Below are positions 12,804 through 23,148 of a stretch of 64,000 nucleotides of DNA, in pieces. Position numbers and translations under genes: made by a program. The stretch is from Symbiodinium natans (taxonomy: Eukaryota; Sar; Dinophyceae; Suessiales; Symbiodiniaceae). Position 1 is the stretch's first letter; the number at the start of each line of letters is the position of its first letter. A model generated the notes under the pieces. The model was given only the letters and a program-made list of their open reading frames with translations, was not told where the DNA came from and did not search any database. The stretch lies in NCBI GenBank assembly GCA_905221605.1, contig CAJNDS010002370.1:401969-465968 (forward strand), in the 5' to 3' direction.

Positions 12804-13927
12804 GCAGCGCACCCTGGAGATGTACATAGTTGATATTCCGGAGTTCTCAGCGCAGCTGGCTTTGGGCTCAGGTTGGACAGGCATTTTGCCGGTGTTGCGA
12901 GTGGTATTACACATGCAAGACTGCATGCAAGCATGGCTTTGCTCGACCTTGACACAAGCATAACAAATACCGCAATTGCACATTGCCGTTAAGGCGATCA
13001 CGCCGTGTCCGGGCAAGCGAGATCGTGATCTAGGAGTCGACCTGGATACTATAAAATCCTGGGGCGCGCAAGCAGTCATCACCTTAGTGCAGGACGTCAG
13101 GTCATTTTGCGTCTTGCTCCCTTCAGCGACTAACAGCCTTCAATAGAGGTCTTGCTCCCTTCAGCGACTAACAGCCTTCAATAGAGGGTCAGTTGTCCGT
13201 AAGTAAATGGCTCGAAACCTCCCGAGGCACGTAGCAGCATGCCACTCTGCGCGGGGACCAGCAAAGCTCTGTGATGAAGTGCCCTCCTTTGCAGGACGAC
13301 GAACTGCGCATGCTGGGTGTGGAGAACATGGAGAAATGCGTGGAGAGCCGCAAGATGACGTGGTTTCATTGCCCGGTTCCGGACTTCAGTGCTCCAGGAA
13401 TGTTCTTTGAAGGTGCCACGGAAGAGCGGAATGGCGGGGGAATAGCTGCGAAGATGTTTTGAGCCTGCCGCCCACACGCAGGTTGTTGGGTCCAGCGAGG
13501 CGATGGCGCGCAAGTGCGACAGATTCTGCGCAAAGGTGGCAAGGTGGTCGTGCACTGCCGAGGAGGAATTGGTCGAGCAGGACAGGCCCAGCCGGAAACC
13601 AGCAAGCAAAGGGAGGCAGATTGAGCCATGCCCCTGTCAAGTGCTTGCAGCTGTTCGAGGCACCATTGCTTCGCGTCTGCTCATCGAGCTTGGCGTCGCC
13701 GACCCGAAGGAAGCCTTGCGACGAGTGCGCAGGGCGCGCCCGGGTGCCGTGGAGACCTGGGACCAGGACAACCCTTCGACGCCTTAGACGGGCCTGTAAA
13801 CTGTAAAGGTCTGGAACTCCTCCGCCTTGTTCTCTTTGCTTTGCGTTGGCCATTGGCTCTGGGATCTCTGGGGCGCAACTGCTCGCAGGAAAACCATGTA
13901 CTGAAAGTCACAGCTGTGGACGAATAG
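12804..13927 (+). CDS. dual-specificity protein phosphatase, CDKN3-like domain
   Basis: Cysteine-dependent phosphatase for phosphotyrosine or phosphoserine/threonine. Six exons join in phase: 12804-12858, 12994-13092, 13295-13397, 13500-13580, 13660-13766, 13889-13927 (stop TAG). If the ATG at 12820 is the start, the protein has 155 residues, the usual size of the stand-alone domain. Landmarks: ITPCPGKRDRDLGVDL near the N-terminus, WGAQAVITLVQ, the general-acid loop CPVPDFSAP, and the P-loop VVVHCRGGIGRAG, which satisfies C-x5-R with Cys and Arg intact, followed by TIASRLLIELGVADPKEALR. The exon starting at 12804 begins in mid-codon phase, so either a trans-splice acceptor sits at 12803 or more exons lie upstream. 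Four of its five introns are GA-AG, unlike the kinase gene. Confidence 0.9.
13111..13186. repeat. 38-bp tandem duplication within a phosphatase intron
   Basis: Two perfect adjacent copies, 13111-13148 and 13149-13186, inside the GA-AG intron 13093-13294. Confidence 0.95.
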
Positions 13928-15155
13928 GGTTTAGGGAGATTGTCTTCGGGCGTGGACAAAAGACGGATGCCGGCAATGTGTTTGAGAAACCTAACAGATA
14001 CGGGCGACCGTGCTTGGGCGTGCTTCTTCCTATCTGCCACACAACTCGCACTGTCTTGCTGCAAACCTGACGACAGCTGAACGGGAAACAAAGCCAGGTG
14101 TGACATCAGCTAGGGCCTGAGATGTGCGAATGCTACTGTGCTCATCTGCAGGCATGGAAGCGCCAACAATTCGTCATGTGAGCTTCAGTTTCCCTTACAA
14201 TCTTTCCATGGCCATTCGATGCCTTTGACGAGGTGCCTGTGGATTGCCTGGTCAGCGTGCTTGCTGCCCTCGACTATGCCTGCAACTCAGCGCACTGCCC
14301 GATGCTTGGTGGCAGCCTGTGGCCTTCAGTTGACGCCGGAGGCCAACTCGGCGGCACCAGCAGTTGGTCCATAGCCCTGCGGCCTGCGCGGCGTATTCAA
14401 TCACATGTGCATGTAGTACTGCTCATCTTGTGGAATTTGTCTGCTTGAGGTGTAAGGACGTGGGAAGTGCAACAGGCACCGTGGTAGCTTTATGTTGTTC
14501 AATGCGTAGCAGCTTTCATGCCTCAGCTATTCTGAACATGAATGTTGCTCTATGATGAGACCCCATGCTCGTCGCACAGGCTCGACCTCTGCCATTCACT
14601 TTCAAGCACTCAGCACAAGTTTAGGGAATCAGTCTTCTTGAGCGGCACTCTGCTCCAGCTGTTTGTTCAGCTCCGTTCTTACAGTTCCTACAGGCGGCAA
14701 GAGAGATGGGCAGATTCCTCGAACGCGATACCGGTAACATGTAACATGCATTGAGTCGAGAAGTGGAAAGCGAATTCAGTCCAAATGCCGCGATGGCGCG
14801 GCCGCATGCGCTTTATGCCCAACCTGTAAGGACGTCCTTGTGCTCATACCACTGGCAATACGCGCACGATGCGACAATCCTGCAGCTTGAGGAACGCTAG
14901 ACTTCTGGGGCAATGACAGCTACGTCAGAAGGAGATGTGGCCCCTTTCTGACGAACTGCTCATGATTCACCTTCTTAAACACACGCCTAGTTGCTGCGAC
15001 GGCTTGCATTCCAAGGCTGTCAGACTCCTGGACTTCCGGATGTGCACCACAGGTTCAGCAGCAACTTGCCTAGCTGGCCTAGCTTGAGTTTGGAAGGGCT
15101 TGGACGGTTTTGCATGCAAGGATCGCCCGGGCAAGAGTCTGAAGAATGACATGAG
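13928..15155 (+). other. intergenic and possible 5' exons of the PX gene
   Basis: After the phosphatase stop there is no recognised domain. An ATG at 14155 begins MEAPTIRHVSFSFPYNLS just after an AG, which would suit a trans-spliced gene start. At 14230-14300 the + strand reads VPVDCLVSVLAALDYACNSA. At 15016-15052 a piece reads AVRLLDFRMCTTG, the kind of first strand expected at the N-terminus of a PX domain, but its phase does not match the next exon, so a small exon is missing or this join is wrong. Confidence 0.35.
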
Positions 15156-18152
15156 GTTGTGTACAGCTTGCAGCTGAGCAATGGCAAAGAGTGCTGGGTG
15201 GTGGCCCGACGGTACAGTGAGTTTCTCAGGCCAGGGCATCCTCTTTTCAATTGGAGCTGAAATGTGCCAGTGCATCCCCACAGTGCTGTTGGCCAGATGC
15301 CACGTCAAGCTGCTGGAGCTTTTTGACCGCAAGCAGCTTCCGCCGTTTCCTCCCAAGGAGCCTTTATGCCCTTCCTCATGTTCCGCAACGAAGATCCTGT
15401 CCAATGCTGGCTCACTCTCGCAGGAGCCCTTCTGGCAAAAAGTCTTTGGGGGAGATGATGCGCGGAGCGACTGGATGGAAGAGCGCTATGGCAAGCTTTT
15501 CGGACCTCCCCATGGCTGAACGATGCATGACCCCTTGACAGCATGTATGCCATGCATGCCGTGGATCGGCTCTTGGCAGGATATCTTGTGGGCCTGTTGG
15601 ACATGGAAGGACTCTGCAAGCACCTGACGTAACCTGCCGCACAGGTGTTATGTCTGAAGCACAAGATGATCCAGTACCCCATCCCCGCTTTCCTCAAGAC
15701 ACTGTGTAAGACTGTAAGAATCGGAAACTACTCTTGTGCAGTCACCGTCCATCATAGTCACAAAAGCTCGCTGCTAAGGGAGGTAGTTTGTGGGAGTCCT
15801 GCATTTTTGTTTCGGCAGGAGTGCTCCACAGCGAGGCCCTGCTGGATTTTCTCAATGCTCCTCGCGCTCGCAGATCCCGGCACCGAGAACTCGATGCCAC
15901 TACTTCCGCGGCCATCGCAATCATTTGCAGCGTGCCCCTGCTGTGGTTTGATAGCGTATCTTCTGAAAGGCATTTGCGTCTGGGGGCACCTACGTCCTCA
16001 GTAGCTGCTACTTCCCTTGACTGGACAACCTCTTGCACCCTGCTGTCGCAATCTCCAGAAACCTTGTAGGCATTTGTTGTGTTCTAGCGGTGGCTCAACT
16101 CTCAACCCTATTATTGCAAGCTGAGCTCATGATGTCGATGCAAGAGGAAGGGTACCCAAGGTTCGAGTGCGCCTCACTGGTGATCCTGGTGGCGTTGAGG
16201 CATTGTGGGGCCCACTGCAACACATGCCGGATGCTGCACAGATGCTGTACTGGAACATTCGGAGGTTGTGATACGTGCCGATGCGCCCGCGCGATGCTCT
16301 GTGCCTTTGAATGCACGGGAGATCCAAGGCCTTACATGGTTGCTCTTTGGTATTCTGATGCAGAGTCAGGTGCGACTGGCACTCCGACCTTTTCAAGCTG
16401 ATGAGCAGCTAGAAGATGTGCCACATCCAACTCAACCGAGCTTGGAGTCCACTGATCAACCCTGGGAATTTTGGCTGGCAGTCAGCACCAGCTGCATGCA
16501 GAGATATGCAGAGGCTTCAAATCTCAGATGTAGGCAAACATGCAGAGGAGAGGCTACTGGAGCTGGACTTGGACCCATCGAAGAGTCAAGAGCTCACACA
16601 CCGGTTTGATTTGGACCCTGGATCGCTATGGCAGGCCTTGCGTCAGTTCAGAGCTGCTGAACAGTCACCCTCCCCTCGGTCCCCTTGCACTTAGTGTTGG
16701 TTTGGAGTGGAGAGATTGGGCAAATGCTCTGCAACAGGGAGTAGTGAATTGGCGGAAGCAAAATGCGATCATGTCGAAGCAAAACGGGGTGAATGGGATG
16801 ATATAAATATAAGAGCATGGTTAAGTGTTAAAGAAGCACATGTTTTGCAGGGAAGGCCTGGCCGGCCGCGGACCACACTGCATGCTATGAATTGGAGATG
16901 CCATCAAGCTTGTGAGTGCTCTTGCGCTGAAGCCGCCGTGTGACGTAGGAGGACACGCAATCCAGAAATACTCGTTCCCCCCCTCCCCCTGCTGTGAGTT
17001 TTCAACTAGCAAGTTGTCATCGCATGTTCGACGGCTGTTCGCATGCACACCCTGCAGGTGTGATATATTTGGCTTCCTCAAAAAGACTTCAGCATAGATG
17101 CCACATCGCGGATGTCTGCAAGTACATGGCACGCACAGCGAACTTACACACATATACACACACATAAACAAAATCCAACACAAACAGCCAGACACACACA
17201 CACACACACACACATACAGACAGAGACCGATCGACCACCGTTTGGGGACCTCGCCAGACTCCCCGCAGTGGAAACATTGCACGACCATACCCCCGACGTT
17301 GAACTGCGACCTTCCCAAAATATTCGTGCGGCAAATGAAGGGAGACTTTTCAAGGACAAGCCCATCGGATGCGCATGGACTGCGAAGTAGGGAATAGACA
17401 CAAGGTCGTCAAAGACAAAAGGTTTCCAGATGAGACAAAGGCATTGTGGTCAAGTGTTCTGGAGGGGTAATTGGCTTCCAAACATGCCACAGGATACCAT
17501 TACATTCCAACAGTACCAACTGCAGAAGCTTTCGCATCGTAGGGGATCGTAGGGGTGTTTAGGTTGTTGCTACAAAAAGCTTGGGTGGCAAGGCTTCCTG
17601 GAACTCTGACATGGTATTTTTGGGCCTGAAGTAGTCCGCATGCGTGCTGAGTGGGTGGATGCCAACCAAGTGATGCCAGGAAGGCAACCAAAATACACAC
17701 ATCTATAGAAAGAATAGTCTATGTATCTATATATGTATATGTGTACACACACACACACTCACGCGCACAAACAAACAACAGCTACTGTAGAGCTCACCCC
17801 TATCCTTGAACAACCTAAGACGCTCAGTCCTTGCAACAACCTGGAGGTTGCCGCCGTCGGTGTTGCTCAAGATGGCACCACTGGAAATCCGGTGTGCATC
17901 CAGATACGTGCGCCGACTGAAGCTGATTTGGAGTCCGTGCCTAAGGCAGGCACAAACCTTAGAACATAAGAGCATAGCATGACACGGGTTTGCACTGGGC
18001 CCTGCACGCAGGCGACTTTTGCACACGGACCGCCTACGGGAGAAGCGGAAGAGACAGGGGGAGTTGACATCGCAGTGTTCAGCGATGGAGGCCCTGCCAT
18101 GGAACTCCGGGCATGTGTCCACTTGGCTGGCCTGCATATAGCTTTCGGCTGA
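15156..18152 (+). CDS. PX-domain protein (sorting-nexin-like), 5' end unresolved
   Basis: PX domains bind phosphoinositides and place proteins on endosomal membranes. Exons: 15156-15229, 15297-15357, 15424-15490, 15580-15609, 15819-15865, 16161-16264, 16370-16399, 16514-16634, 17847-17945, 18012-18152 (stop TGA). The first five give VVYSLQLSNGKECWVVARRY then SEFL, LLELFDRKQLPPFPPKE and SEALLDFLNA: the lipid-binding RRYSEF and proline loop FPPK are intact. The later exons (LTGDPGGVEALWGPLQHMPD, HAEERLLELDLDPSKSQEL, VDIAVFSDGGPAMELRAC) are not a family I recognise. They join in phase, but 16635-17846 is a long intron with CA and TA microsatellites, so the last two exons could belong to another gene. 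Introns are GC, GA and GT type. Confidence 0.78.
17148..17222. repeat. CA microsatellite
   Basis: CA-rich run with imperfect units at both ends, in the presumed long intron of the PX gene. A second TA/CA tract lies at about 17718-17770. Confidence 0.9.
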
Positions 18153-19955
18153 ATGCTTCCTGACTTGTCAGTCGTGGCTTCTTTGTTGCTAGGCTTTGCT
18201 GCGCTTCGCTTAGTTTGTCAGATTGCTGGTTGGACTTGGTTTCTTGCCAAGGTAGGTAAAGCATTAACGAAGTGCGCAGACAAATTGTCCTGCAACTGTG
18301 CGCAGCCAACTTGTGCTACAACTGCCCAGGCCTCACGCGCTTGGCTTCAATGAAAACCGCGTCTAGATTCTGGGGCCTTACCCTTCGTGGTTTTCGTCTT
18401 AGAATGAACTACTCTTCCTGTTGTTTTGTACTTATTGCCATCACTATTCCCACTGTCACTACTATGGCCACGACTGTACAGCCTTCTATCACGATCCAGT
18501 CAGAATCGGCTGTGTTGGTCAAACGGCTGGTGGAAAGCATGTTCAACGAACACTGGTGAACAGGTCCTGGTGCACATAGCCACGGACACCATGGCTGAGT
18601 TTCCTTGATGTCCTAGTCGATACACCTAGTCATGCAGAAGTGGTCGTGCTTTGCTAAGAAGGGAAGAAGGCATGAAAGTGCTTGGACTGTAAGAAGCACC
18701 CTGCCCAATGCTCATTCATTGTCTCGTCCTTCCATGTTTTCGGTAGTCGAGTTGTAACCAGGGCTGCAGATCAGACTTGCGCGGCAAACGTTGCCATAGC
18801 AGGCGCTGAAAAGCTTTCAGACAACGAAGACAGCATCAGCCCAGGCAAGTGGTTGCAAAGCGACGCACTTCATGTGTCGGCTGCCTCTAGGGGTTTCCTT
18901 TCGCCGGACAGGGGAGGAGGAGTTGGATGAAGTCGATGAACACACAGCAGATGGGCAGGCTGCACCCGCATCATTCCGTCTGGCAAATATTGACATAATA
19001 TTGCTGTTGCCGGTTGCACAACATGCAGCCCCACAACGCAGAAGAAAAGCGTGGGCTGGATTTGGATATGTGTCGTGGACATGCAGTCCATGTGCATGCT
19101 CAGACACTTTCGATGCGAAGAAGAAAGCGAAGTCTCATCTCACCTGCCCACAAGGCAGGGACTGAACGTGCCGCCCAGTTTGGAGAAACTTGACCTGTAA
19201 GCCCAAGCAGTCGGCAGAACTTTCCTCAAGCAAAAAGCCGACAAAATGTTCCCGTGTGAGATTCATGCATGAGCATGCTGTGTTTGGCTTGCCTGCAGGT
19301 TATCTCTTTTCAAGGCAGCGTAGCCCTGGAGTATGTCACTTGGCCAGAAGTTTCACAGACTTCACGCGTGCCGCGAGGGTCATGTGCCAGTGCTTCCATC
19401 ATTGACACAACCTGCATGTCTAAGGCAAGAAAAATCGAAGAGAAGCAACGTCTCGCAGCAGAGAAGACACCACATCGCTGGGAAGAACGAGATGGGCAGA
19501 GGCGATCTGTGCCGGTCGATCGGCTGGAGACGAAGGCCTGGCTGTTGTGAAAAGCTGCTTGCGTAACTTCGTGGGTGACGCCATCCTCTTGCCCTGAAGA
19601 ATGCGCCGAACGGCAGTCCCAGTCAGACACAGGCCAATGTAGGCATGTAAGTTGCGAGCTTCCATCTCATCCTGAAGCATCACTTACCATCTAGCCTACG
19701 CCATCTGCAGCAATTGGCAGATTGATTCATGTTGAAAAATGGGCCATGAGAAGACGTATGAAGACGTATGTGATTTCCGTGATGCCTTCTGCTGGCGCAT
19801 GACTGTCGTGCCATCTTCCATCACCCTCCTAATCCCCGCCATTGCTGCCAGTCCGCATCGGGGGCTGCTGAGCGACTCCACTACGGAACCGTGGAGGTAT
19901 TGGACCATTCCATACAAGCACACCAAGAGCAGCAACTGAGACCCCTGGCACATTG
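18153..19955 (+). other. 1.8 kb without a recognised gene
   Basis: Protein-like + strand pieces occur at about 18905-18990 (TGEEELDEVDEHTADGQAA) and 19418-19480 (MSKARKIEEKQRLAAEK, a possible gene start or coiled-coil exon). Neither joins to a neighbour convincingly. They could be 5' exons of the calponin-homology gene. Confidence 0.3.
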
Positions 19956-21214
19956 GCACAGCTGTCTTGTTTGCTGAGCAACTGCAAGCATTAGCGAACA
20001 GTTTGAAAGCTGTAAAAGCCGGAAACCCTTCAGGAGAGGACGAGCTGAGAGTGGCTGCGTGGATCCACGCGGTCACCGGAGATCCAGGCACCCCCATTAC
20101 CGACCCAGTAGCTTTGCCCCCCCCCCCCACCCCCTAAGTCCTTTGCAGTGCACTAGGCTCGCACACAGTGCAAAGCCCAAGTTTACGCCTTCTGCACGCA
20201 CTCGCTTGATTGATTGCTGATTTCTAATTCTGCCCGTCTGGCTGCCACAGCCATGAATGCTCGTGCCCAGATAAGCTTCAAAAACGTAGCCTGACCAATC
20301 ACTGTGAAGCACTGTGAAGCACCTCCCGTGGCGGAACCCCAAAGCATCTCGTCCTCAGGGGCCGGGCGTGCATCGGATTCTTGGCTGTTTTTGGCACATT
20401 TTGGCACCACTGCCGACACAAAATGCAGGCTTCACTTTGACATATTTTTGACAATGGACACAGACTGCGTGCCAAGGTTGGAAGCGGGTCCCTGCAGGAG
20501 ATGAACTTACATGCAGATTCATGTGGTTGCGTTGCAATGGACTGGTTTCATCTCACGTTCCCGACAGGACGCATTGCAGTCTGGTGAGGCCATATGTCTG
20601 TCTTAGGCGGCTCAATCAATTCATGAAGCCTCTGAAGGTCTTGTGCGACCTGATCAATGCCATTTGGCCAGGGCGCATCGTGGGGATCGCCAGAGGCCAG
20701 CCCGTCACCGCACATAGTGATATGGGTATGACACACTGTGCTGATGCCTGGTCGGTCGCTCATTTGCGGCTTGCAAAGGTTCTGCGACTCGCATGCTGTT
20801 CAGACGGGTGGCAAACATCACGCACCTTTGCTGCATCAGCTCTGGCAGCTGCAGTACACGCCTTGAGTTTCGGCAGTGTTTGCTGGAAGTGGCGCATGCA
20901 TCAGGCAATTCGTCCAGGCGTGCACAAAAGAAGGCATGGCCAACAGCGTTTTTGTCCCCGGAGACCTGGCCGAGGGCAAGAACTTCAGAAGTGTTCCCTG
21001 GTTGGTCATTGGCTTTGCATTTTGCAACTCGAGCTGAGACTTGCGCCAAGGTGCTTCGATGCTTGTGCGCATTGGCTCATCAGGCATCCGCACTTCAGAT
21101 AAGGTTTGTTGCACAGTCTCCAAGCTGTGTCCCTGTGTTACATGGACATGACTCAAGGTTCCAGACAGCTACGAGGGCCCGCGCCTGGCGACGCAGCACC
21201 GCAGCTTCAAGTAG
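19956..21214 (+). CDS. calponin-homology (CH) domain protein, single CH domain
   Basis: Probable actin- or microtubule-associated protein. Exons: about 19956-20080, 20498-20512 (15 bases), 20568-20588, 20638-20674, 20779-20821, 20905-20992, 21051-21083, 21158-21214 (stop TAG). Joined they read ELRVAAWIHAVTG, EMNLH, DALQSGE, VLCDLINAIWPG, RMLFRRVANIT, QFVQACTKEGMANSVFVPGD, LAEGKNFRS, VLRCLCALAHQ and VPDSYEGPRL. This follows the CH fold in order: tryptophan helix, LxSGxxLCxLIN core helix, FxxxxNI, FxxACxxxG, DLxEGKN and the final VxxCLxALA helix. All phases agree. The domain fills the whole recognised gene, as in transgelin-type proteins. The start of the first exon is uncertain because no AG-G acceptor lies in the right place. 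Confidence 0.88.
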
Positions 21215-21428
21215 ATGGCGCATGGGAGGGTTTCCTGGGCATGGTGTGGACGTACAGAGTCAACCTAAGAAGTCCAGCCATCTGCAGCCGTTTCGATCCC
21301 AGTAGGCAAAGGGGAACGTTGTTATCGCGCAGCCGACTGGCGTTTACATCGAAGATTGACGTCCAACTCTGCAGATGCCAGCAACAGCCTCTGAATGCAA
21401 TCCTACATCTTTATACACAGCCCTGACC

Positions 21429-22074
21429 ATGGCCTCCTTCTGGGGAGTCATTGGTGGAGCTGACAAAGGCGGCATACTGGTGCGAGAAGGACAAAGCTTG
21501 AAGTCGACCGAACTCTCAGGGCGATTGTGCCTTTGCATCTGATATCATCCTAGGCAAGTGCTCCAGACACTCCAGTTCAGCTTACGGTTTTGTCTGTTCA
21601 TCTTATTGCTCCATAAAGGCTGCGCGTCACTGCATGTCGACGTTGGTCGCTGCAAGTCAGGTCCACAGGGGCCATCCTGGGTGAACTCGAGCGCACGGGC
21701 GACCGTCTCAGATACTGCCTGTTGAAAGGCACAGGTCCTCCCGAAGGTTGGATCAGCTTCAAGGCGCGGGGCCACAATCTCGCACATTCGACACAAGCAG
21801 CCAAACAGGATTCCTTTCTTATAGCAAGACAACATAACAAAGAGAACTGCGCTTGCCACACACGCTGTCGGCACAATCCGGCATGCAATGCCCGCTGCCC
21901 GTTGCTTGCGCAGTTCGCTTTCTCAATCAGGTTGCTGGTAAAGACTTGGTCCAGCCTGCATCCGCCTTGCTCGGACCGTCGCTCGAAGAACCCTGGCCAG
22001 AGAACGCCGCTTGGCTTCGTTCCTGGAATGTTGCTAGGGGTCGCCATCACATAAACAGTTTGAGTTTGAACTGA
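21429..22074 (+). CDS. SH3b-like domain protein of the dinoflagellate GGADKGG...LVREG type
   Basis: Exons 21429-21526 and 21661-21763 join through a GT-AG intron; a third starts at 21931 after a GC-AG intron and stays open to a TGA at 22074. They read MASFWGVIGGADKGG, ILVREGQSLKSTELSGRL, STGAILGELERTGDRLRY, LLKGTGPPEGWISFK and VAGKDLVQP. I recall this domain from many predicted dinoflagellate proteins, usually without a named function. The pattern (VREG...S, RLxTGA, GW(I/V)S) matches bacterial SH3 (SH3b) domains in layout; that link is my inference. Only one domain copy is seen. The ATG could be a true start or the domain could be internal. It may continue into the hydrolase gene at 23149. 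Confidence 0.72.
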
Positions 22075-23148
22075 GTACTTGCAAGAGCTTAAAGCCAACA
22101 ACCCGCAACAATTCAGAGGCCATTCAGATTCAGAGGCCGGCCTAGCAGGGCCGTCCTTCTAGGCAGACAATGGGGGGGGGGAGGTTAGAAATATATATAT
22201 ATATATACACACACATACGTAAGCATGTAGTTGCATTGCGGCCGGGGCAGGGAGGGGTTGAACCGAGCCGAAGCCGCAATGGACGAAGAAGCTGCATTCC
22301 CAAGCCGAGTTAGGAGGCGAAGATACGTTGCGAAGCTACAAGGCCGGGGCAAACGCAAACGCATTGCGAAGATGCATGGTGCCTTGACATGCCTTGACGT
22401 AGGTTCGACACGAACAGCCTGTGCCCAGAGACCGCAACCCGGTTTGCCAAGAATCGGCGGTCATTCGGGCGCTAATGCAAAACATACAAAAACCTGTAGT
22501 GAGCCGTGAGCGTCTTTTCTAATTCGTCCACATCTGACTTGAAAAGAAGCAAAGCCTCCCAAGAAACCTCCACGGAGTCCAACAGCTGCTCCAGGAAGGC
22601 CCCAACCTGGCTCCCAAAACCCGCGGTCATTCGAGAAGAAATCGAAGCGACACTAGGCAAGTTCTGCAAACGCGCATTTAGGTCGTGAGAGGTGGAATAG
22701 TCAAGTAATACGCACACTAAGGGTTAACTTGTGGGAAGTGGTGCCCGAGTGACCACTGACTCTTGGGAAGCTTTGGGGGTGGCCACCGGGGCGCAAATTC
22801 AACAAAACACTCCGAAGCTGCTCTACCAAAAGCCCCCAATTGGCTCCCACAGCAATGCAGCTTCACTAATTCGGCTTTGGCTTGAGGTCCACCCAACCAT
22901 CCCCCAACGTCCTGGTATAGATATATATATATATATATATATATAAAGTGTACAGGAACATGGCGGTGTGCTTTTGCCCCGGGAATCCTAGATTGAACGC
23001 GAATGCAGTGTGCCTGTTAGCACGAAAAGGATGAGAAGGGCTACGTCAGACTGTTTTGCTGGATGTGTCATCCGAGGTGCAACCCCTGGTGCCTGAAAGC
23101 AAACCATTTCCTGCACCGAAGGGCCGATGTTTTGGGAAAGACGGGAAG
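22075..23148. other. spacer or intron with AT repeats; no gene recognised
   Basis: Contains a G run (22172-22181) and AT-rich microsatellites at 22190-22216 and 22918-22946. Short frames on both strands show no domain. If the SH3b-like and hydrolase exons belong to one gene, this is an intron. Confidence 0.5.

Noticed and set aside
22190-22946. AT repeats as promoter (TATA) elements
   Set aside because: They are microsatellites, and dinoflagellate promoters are not known to use classical TATA boxes.
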